Assembly: GCA_945877725.1 (NCBI GenBank)
Contig: CAMDXR010000064.1
Coordinates: 1-12,139, forward strand
Reading direction: 5' to 3'
Length of the DNA stretch: 12,139 nucleotides
DNA from: Limnohabitans sp. Rim8
GTDB lineage: Bacteria > Pseudomonadota > Gammaproteobacteria > Burkholderiales > Burkholderiaceae_C
Positions within the stretch are counted from its first letter, which is position 1, and each line of letters begins with the position of its first letter. Below are positions 8,526 to 12,139 of this stretch, piece after piece. The translations under genes were made by a program, and so were the position numbers. The notes beneath the pieces were generated by a model. The model saw nothing but the letters and a program-made list of their open reading frames with translations, did not search any database and was not told where the DNA came from.

Positions 8526-9780
8526 GGGCTTCTATAGGCTGGTTTGGGCGCAGTTTGCCAGTGGTTTGGCAGACAACGCCTTAATGATTTTGGGAATATA
8601 TTTCCTACAAGAGCAGGGTTATCCGGGCTGGTGGTCACCTCTCTTGAAGTTTTTTTTTACTTTCAGCTACGTTGCTTTGGCGGGTGTTGCTGGCCCTATA
8701 GCGGATGCGTTTTCCAAGGGCTATTTGATGGCCTGCATGAATATTATTAAGATTTTTGGCGTGTTGATTCTATTGAGCGGCTCGCATCCTATCGTTGGCT
8801 TTGCCTTGACCGGTATGGCTGCTGCTGTGTACGCACCTGCTAAATATGCATGGGTCACTGAGTCAGTCAGCTCAACGCTATTGGTTAAGGCTAATGCATT
8901 CCTTGAGGTTTCAGTGGTGATGTCGGTCTTGTTGGGTGTCGCCTTAGGTGGATGGTTGACAGGCTGGCATAACGACTTTTGGTTTGAGGGGTTTAATAAT
9001 GATCTTTTGGTGGCGCTACCCTGGCTTGCACAAACTCAAATAGTCCTGCCGTTTTTGTTGCTATGCGTGGTGTATCTGATGTCGGCATTCATAAATATTG
9101 GTCTTAAATCGATGGATTCGCGCGTAGAGAAAAAGGCATTGAGATGGCAATCCTTTCGATGGTCTTTGTTCTGGAAAAATAATCAAAAATTGTGGTCTGA
9201 TCCATTGGGCGGATTGTCCTTGTACGTTACAACACTCTGTTGGGGAGTTGGGGCAGTGCTGCAATTTGCGGTTCTAATTTGGGCGCAGAGTTATGCAGGG
9301 CTGAGTTTGTCGCAAGGGGCTTATTTGCAAGCACTGGTGGCGATTGGAGTAATTTCGGGTGCTTTGCTGGCAGCACGTAGATTTCGAATTTCCACAGCCA
9401 GGAGAGCGATACCTTGGGGAATAATTTTGATAATTTTATTGCCATGCTTGGCATTGATTAAATCGTTATGGGTGGCTATACCCATGTTAATTCTGGCAGG
9501 TTGCGCAGGCGGTATCTTGCTTGTTCCGATGAACGCTTTGCTTCAATACCGTGGTCAGAAAATCCTGACCTCTGGAAGATCCATCGCTGTGCAAGGTTTT
9601 AATGAAAATTTGAGTGTACTGATTATGCTGGGCATCTACAGTGTCTTGGTAGCGAAGGATGTACCACTGCTTATTATTATGCTGCTCTTAACACTCCCCT
9701 TGATGGCCGCCGTGAAGCCTTGGGGGCGAAAATTCAAACAGACATTTTCGTCTTACATAAGGATGATGAGGCGCAGATAA
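8518..9780 (+). CDS. lplT: LplT-like lysophospholipid transporter (MFS)
   Basis: LplT proteins flip lysophospholipids across the inner membrane to the cytoplasmic face for re-acylation. The 420-residue protein is hydrophobic throughout with about 12 membrane segments, and it opens with the LplT hallmark [15 protein letters not shown] (10-24). Further family wording is [12 protein letters not shown] (105-116) and LVKANAFLE (122-130). The C-terminal half ends in a basic cytoplasmic tail (RMMRRR). ATG 8518 is preferred over GTG 8512; only a weak GAG precedes it, and the start overlaps the ugd stop by 8 bp, so translation is probably coupled to ugd. In enterobacteria lplT is paired with the acyltransferase gene aas, which is absent here. 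Substrate is inferred from family resemblance; a related lipid could be carried instead. Confidence 0.82.
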   Translation: MPKGFYRLVWAQFASGLADNALMILGIYFLQEQGYPGWWSPLLKFFFTFSYVALAGVAGPIADAFSKGYLMACMNIIKIFGVLILLSGSHPIVGFALTGMAAAVYAPAKYAWVTESVSSTLLVKANAFLEVSVVMSVLLGVALGGWLTGWHNDFWFEGFNNDLLVALPWLAQTQIVLPFLLLCVVYLMSAFINIGLKSMDSRVEKKALRWQSFRWSLFWKNNQKLWSDPLGGLSLYVTTLCWGVGAVLQFAVLIWAQSYAGLSLSQGAYLQALVAIGVISGALLAARRFRISTARRAIPWGIILIILLPCLALIKSLWVAIPMLILAGCAGGILLVPMNALLQYRGQKILTSGRSIAVQGFNENLSVLIMLGIYSVLVAKDVPLLIIMLLLTLPLMAAVKPWGRKFKQTFSSYIRMMRRR

Positions 9781-9783
9781 AAC

Positions 9784-10926
9784 TTAATTTTTCTCAATGC
9801 TTTTTAAGGTTGTTCGAAAAAGAGTTTCTACTTGGCTTGTGATTTCCTGCCAATCCCACTGGCGGATGCATTCTTGGGTGTACTGCCGTGCGTTTTGAAG
9901 TGTTCCGTTCAGTCTGGTAATTTCCAATGCTTTAAGGACATAGTTTTGAGGATCTTCGCCATGGACCAACCAACCGTTCTTTGAGTCATTGACCAATTCT
10001 GTCGCGGCGGCGCAGTTATAAGCCAGCACAGGGGTGCCGCTGGCCAATGCTTCAAGGGTGACATTACCAAAAGTTTCGGTCAAGCTTGGAAACAAAAAAA
10101 GGTCGGCACTTGCATAAACAGTGGCTAACTGAGTGTGGCTGCAAAGGCCCATGAAAAAAGCATCTGGACACTGAGCCATCAATGCGGATCTGAATGGGCC
10201 ATCTCCAGCAAAAACAAGTCTAACGTCGCGGCCATTTTCTTTAAGTGAATGGTAAGTGGACACAATTAACTCGAGATTTTTCTCAGCTGCCAGGCGCCCC
10301 ACCGAAAGGAGAACGGTGGTGTTTTGATTGGCGCTCCAAGATTCCCGTAATTGAAGACTTCGTTGTTGAGGATGAAAAAGCTCTGTATCAACCCCTCGTG
10401 AGACCACACAGAGGTTTTCGAAGCCAAGTGAATGAAGTTGGACTTTTAAGGCTTGGGTCGGAACCATGGTGCAAGCTGTGCGATTATGAAATTTTCGCAA
10501 ATAAGCCATGATGGGTTTTTTCAACCATCCCACCCCATAGTGTTTGCTGTAACTGGCGAAGTTGGTTCTGAAGTCGGAGGTCACGGGTATACGCAATATT
10601 TGAGCAGCCTGCAGTGCTGACCAACCCAAAGGACCTTCTGTCGCAATGTGGACTAAATCAGGTCTTTTGTGGCTCCAAGCCTTAAGTAGATTCCTTTTGC
10701 AGGGCAGTCCTAATTTCAATTGGGGGTAGCGTGGTATTGGCAATCCCTTAAGCAAAATTTCAGACCAACCGGGTTCATCTGTACCTGCATCATGTTTGTC
10801 TTGCTTTGGACGTATCAACTGAATGGTGTGATTTCTTTGGCTAAGCAAATGTATCAACTTCGACAGGGTGAGCGCTACACCGTTAACCTCAGGTGGCCAA
10901 GTCTCTGTGACCACCGCAATTCTCAT
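9784..10926 (-). CDS. GT4-family glycosyltransferase, SQD2/MgtA type (probable lipid glycosyltransferase)
   Basis: The 380-residue protein is a GT-B fold retaining glycosyltransferase of family 4. It opens with MRIAVVTETWPPEVNGVALT, the wording of the subgroup holding plant SQD2, mycobacterial MgtA and alphaproteobacterial diacylglycerol glycosyltransferases. The C-terminal donor domain has SVGRLAAEKN (208-217, Arg211 and Lys216 binding the nucleotide sugar) and the EX7E motif Glu284-Glu292 (LTETFGNVTLEALASG). There is no signal peptide; it should be a peripheral inner-membrane enzyme using UDP-glucose, UDP-glucuronate or GDP-mannose. With ugd nearby, glucuronosyl transfer to diacylglycerol is plausible but unproven. 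The start is uncertain: ATG 10926 matches the family, while ATG 10986 and TTG 10995 would add 20 and 23 residues, and none has a good ribosome binding site. It converges on lplT with 3 bp between stop codons. Confidence 0.85.
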   Translation of the reverse strand: MRIAVVTETWPPEVNGVALTLSKLIHLLSQRNHTIQLIRPKQDKHDAGTDEPGWSEILLKGLPIPRYPQLKLGLPCKRNLLKAWSHKRPDLVHIATEGPLGWSALQAAQILRIPVTSDFRTNFASYSKHYGVGWLKKPIMAYLRKFHNRTACTMVPTQALKVQLHSLGFENLCVVSRGVDTELFHPQQRSLQLRESWSANQNTTVLLSVGRLAAEKNLELIVSTYHSLKENGRDVRLVFAGDGPFRSALMAQCPDAFFMGLCSHTQLATVYASADLFLFPSLTETFGNVTLEALASGTPVLAYNCAAATELVNDSKNGWLVHGEDPQNYVLKALEITRLNGTLQNARQYTQECIRQWDWQEITSQVETLFRTTLKSIEKN

Positions 10927-11010
10927 CGGGGAGAATTGCGGTTCAAAGGTTTCTAACAGAATGCGATCAGTTTGTGCAATTTCCATATAGCGCAATTCTG
11001 TCGACTTGTT

Positions 11011-11028
11011 TTAACAACTTGATGACAA
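11011..11028 (-). promoter_or_regulatory. Possible Pho box for the glycosyltransferase
   Basis: On the - strand the units TTGTCAT (11028-11022) and TTGTTAA (11017-11011) are separated by 4 nt, the 11-bp PhoB geometry, matching about 6/7 and 4/7 of the consensus. A weak -10-like CAGAAT (11000-10995) follows at 10 bp, giving a start near 10988. That would leave ATG 10986 almost leaderless and favours ATG 10926 as the glycosyltransferase start. The match is degenerate and the region A/T-rich, so this is tentative. Confidence 0.35.
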
Positions 11029-11071
11029 GTTGAAATTTTTAAGTTGATATTTAATTTTTTCGAAATTTAAT

Positions 11072-11089
11072 ATGTCATTGTTTTTTCAC
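11072..11089 (+). promoter_or_regulatory. Possible Pho box for the histidine-rich membrane protein gene
   Basis: The units ATGTCAT (11072-11078) and TTTTCAC (11083-11089), 4 nt apart, match the PhoB half-site at 6/7 and 5/7. A -10-like GATAAG (11103-11108) lies 13 bp further on. A transcript starting near 11115 would exclude ATG 11101 as the start codon and leave a short leader holding the ribosome binding site before GTG 11134. The two observations support each other, but PhoB binding is inferred. Confidence 0.45.
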
Positions 11090-11133
11090 ACGAACTCTGG
11101 ATGATAAGAATTCATTCAGTTAAAGGTGATCTT

Positions 11134-11742
11134 GTGAAAAATTTTCTTGAAGCTTTGCGGGTTCAACGTTGGGATGACCATCGTTACTATCACCACTGCC
11201 GCATCAATCAATCTTTACATTTGCTGAGTGCAATGGCATTTGTTTTGTCGTATGTCCTGCTGTTTATAGATCCTCCAATTGCCGCATTGGTGGCTTGGAT
11301 GTTGTCAATGACATCCAGACAGGCTGGACATTTTTTCTTTGAACCGCTGGGATACGACCATGTCAATCAAGCAACCAACGATTTCAAGGAAGAAATTAAG
11401 GTGGGATATAACTTGCGACGCAAAGTGGTGTTGCTGAGTGCATGGGCTTTATTACCCTTGCTGATTTTTATGAATCCGGGTTTTTTGGGGCTGTGGTCGG
11501 AGCATGAAACGTTTGCTGAATTTTTGAGAGCGGTGGGCTATGCTTGGTTATATCTGGGTGTTGCTGCTTTATTATTTCGCACGTTTCATCTTTTCATCTT
11601 GCATGATGTGCAGACCGGCTTGGTGTGGATGACCAAAATAATCACTGATCCTTTCCACGACATTTACCTCTATCACAAAGCGCCTTTGCAATTGCTTCGT
11701 GGGCAGCGTTTTGCTGATCAGGGATTTCGTAGCAATCGATGA
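11134..11742 (+). CDS. Histidine-rich integral membrane protein, faintly Mpo1/DUF962-like
   Basis: I do not recognise this 202-residue protein with certainty. GTG 11134 is preferred because AAAGGTGAT (11122-11130) is an excellent ribosome binding site, with 8 nt from AAAGG to the start; ATG 11101 has none. It has about four membrane segments (roughly 27-45, 48-62, 98-118, 133-155). It holds 11 histidines, many in spaced groups: DDHRYYHH (14-21), SLHL, QAGHFFFEP (63-71), YDHVNQ, FHLFILHD (151-158) and DPFHDIYLYH (172-181). Histidines near membrane faces, with H-xxx-HH and GHFFFE groups, recall iron-dependent membrane lipid oxygenases or hydroxylases; the arrangement of the first 70 residues resembles Mpo1-like (DUF962) 2-hydroxy fatty acid dioxygenases. 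That likeness is by eye. It is divergent from the glycosyltransferase and has its own Pho-box-like site. Confidence 0.75.
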   Translation: MKNFLEALRVQRWDDHRYYHHCRINQSLHLLSAMAFVLSYVLLFIDPPIAALVAWMLSMTSRQAGHFFFEPLGYDHVNQATNDFKEEIKVGYNLRRKVVLLSAWALLPLLIFMNPGFLGLWSEHETFAEFLRAVGYAWLYLGVAALLFRTFHLFILHDVQTGLVWMTKIITDPFHDIYLYHKAPLQLLRGQRFADQGFRSNR

Positions 11743-11749
11743 AATTCTC

Positions 11750-11795
11750 TTGATTCACAGGTCAGTTGCGATCAACTGACCTGGATTCGAATCAA
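11750..11795. terminator. Nested inverted repeat, probable bidirectional terminator
   Basis: A perfect 11-bp stem (CAGGTCAGTTG 11758-11768 with CAACTGACCTG 11773-11783) closes on the 4-nt loop CGAT. It is framed by outer 7-bp arms TTGATTC (11750-11756) and GAATCAA (11789-11795). It sits between two convergent genes, starting 7 bp after one stop codon and covering the other at 11792. There is no clean T-run on either side, so termination would rely on the stem's strength. Confidence 0.65.
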
Positions 11796-12139
11796 CTTAA
11801 AAAAGTTTCTTTCAGAATGCGGCGTCGGATTGACTTGTTAGTTAGTGAGGGGGTGTGCCACCACCAACCATCCTGCTTCATTTGCTGTGCAGCCAATACA
11901 AATCTTTGAACAACTTCTTCGAAATCGGCATCACTGTAATTGAGGCTGAATATTAATCGACCTGTACCCACCCAACTGAGTGCTAGACCATGCAGCCTGA
12001 GGTAATACTGCAGCATCCAGTTGTAGCGACTGGCTTGTGTGTAATACAACGTCCAGACACTCGACATATTGGCTGCACGCAATGGCAAGTCATTATTTTG
12101 CATCACGGCGTTAAAGTGTTTTGCGCGTGCATTCCAACG
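11792..12139 (-). CDS. Class III (PLP-dependent) aminotransferase-like protein, C-terminal part
   Basis: The frame is open from the right edge of the window to TGA at 11794-11792, giving about 115 residues of a protein whose N-terminal part lies outside. The text RAANMSSVWTLYYTQ, then SRYNWMLQYYLRLHGLALSW and VGTGRLIFSLNYSDADFEEV, followed by QQMKQDGWWW, resembles the C-terminal small domain of class III aminotransferases related to glutamate-1-semialdehyde aminomutase found in Burkholderiales. The PLP lysine is not in the window. This may belong to a larger protein in which the aminotransferase is one domain. Function is recalled from family wording only. It is convergent with the histidine-rich membrane protein gene, separated by the nested hairpin. 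Confidence 0.65.
   Translation of the reverse strand, partial: RWNARAKHFNAVMQNNDLPLRAANMSSVWTLYYTQASRYNWMLQYYLRLHGLALSWVGTGRLIFSLNYSDADFEEVVQRFVLAAQQMKQDGWWWHTPSLTNKSIRRRILKETFLS

Noticed and set aside
10986..10995. ATG 10986 or TTG 10995 as start of the glycosyltransferase
   Set aside because: Neither has a ribosome binding site and the family normally begins at the MRIAVVTET stretch (ATG 10926); the longer form remains possible.
11101..11103. ATG 11101 as start of the histidine-rich protein
   Set aside because: No ribosome binding site; GTG 11134 has an excellent one and the added 11 residues look non-specific.
1..12139. CRISPR arrays, tRNA or rRNA genes, insertion sequences
   Set aside because: No regularly spaced repeats, no tRNA-like cloverleaf noticed in the gaps, and no transposase or terminal repeats were seen.

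Overview
The window looks like the chromosome of a betaproteobacterium, probably of the order Burkholderiales and near Comamonadaceae. This rests on protein character (PstS, PhoR, the LplT-type transporter and the class III aminotransferase tail) and on the gene order pstSCAB-phoU-phoB-phoR. It is a judgement from memory of these families, not a search.

Left part (1-6964): the tail of a PhoX-type phosphatase, then a complete phosphate-starvation module on the + strand. This holds the high-affinity phosphate ABC transporter (pstS, pstC, pstA, pstB), the negative regulator phoU, the response regulator phoB and its sensor kinase phoR. The pstS promoter carries an 11-bp-periodic Pho box array. 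A strong hairpin separates pstS from pstC, and phoU and phoB overlap by 4 bp.

Right part (6965-11742): a visibly more A/T-rich stretch with four genes that make sense together in envelope lipid or polysaccharide chemistry. They are a UDP-glucose 6-dehydrogenase (ugd) and an LplT-like lysophospholipid transporter whose start overlaps it on the + strand; a GT4 glycosyltransferase of the SQD2/MgtA type on the - strand, convergent with lplT; and, divergent from the glycosyltransferase, a small histidine-rich membrane protein with a faint Mpo1/DUF962-like pattern. Pho-box-like sequences can be read upstream of ugd, upstream of the histidine-rich protein and, facing the other way, upstream of the glycosyltransferase.

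The most interesting reading is that this is a PhoB-controlled membrane-remodelling locus. On phosphate starvation, Ugd would supply UDP-glucuronate, the GT4 enzyme would transfer a sugar (glucuronate or glucose) to diacylglycerol to make a phosphorus-free glycolipid, LplT would handle lysolipids freed by phospholipid turnover, and the histidine-rich membrane protein would be an unassigned lipid-modifying partner. Genes and motifs are seen in the sequence; the shared pathway is inference.

Right end (11750-12139): a long nested inverted repeat between convergent genes, then the C-terminal part of a - strand class III aminotransferase-like protein that runs off the window.
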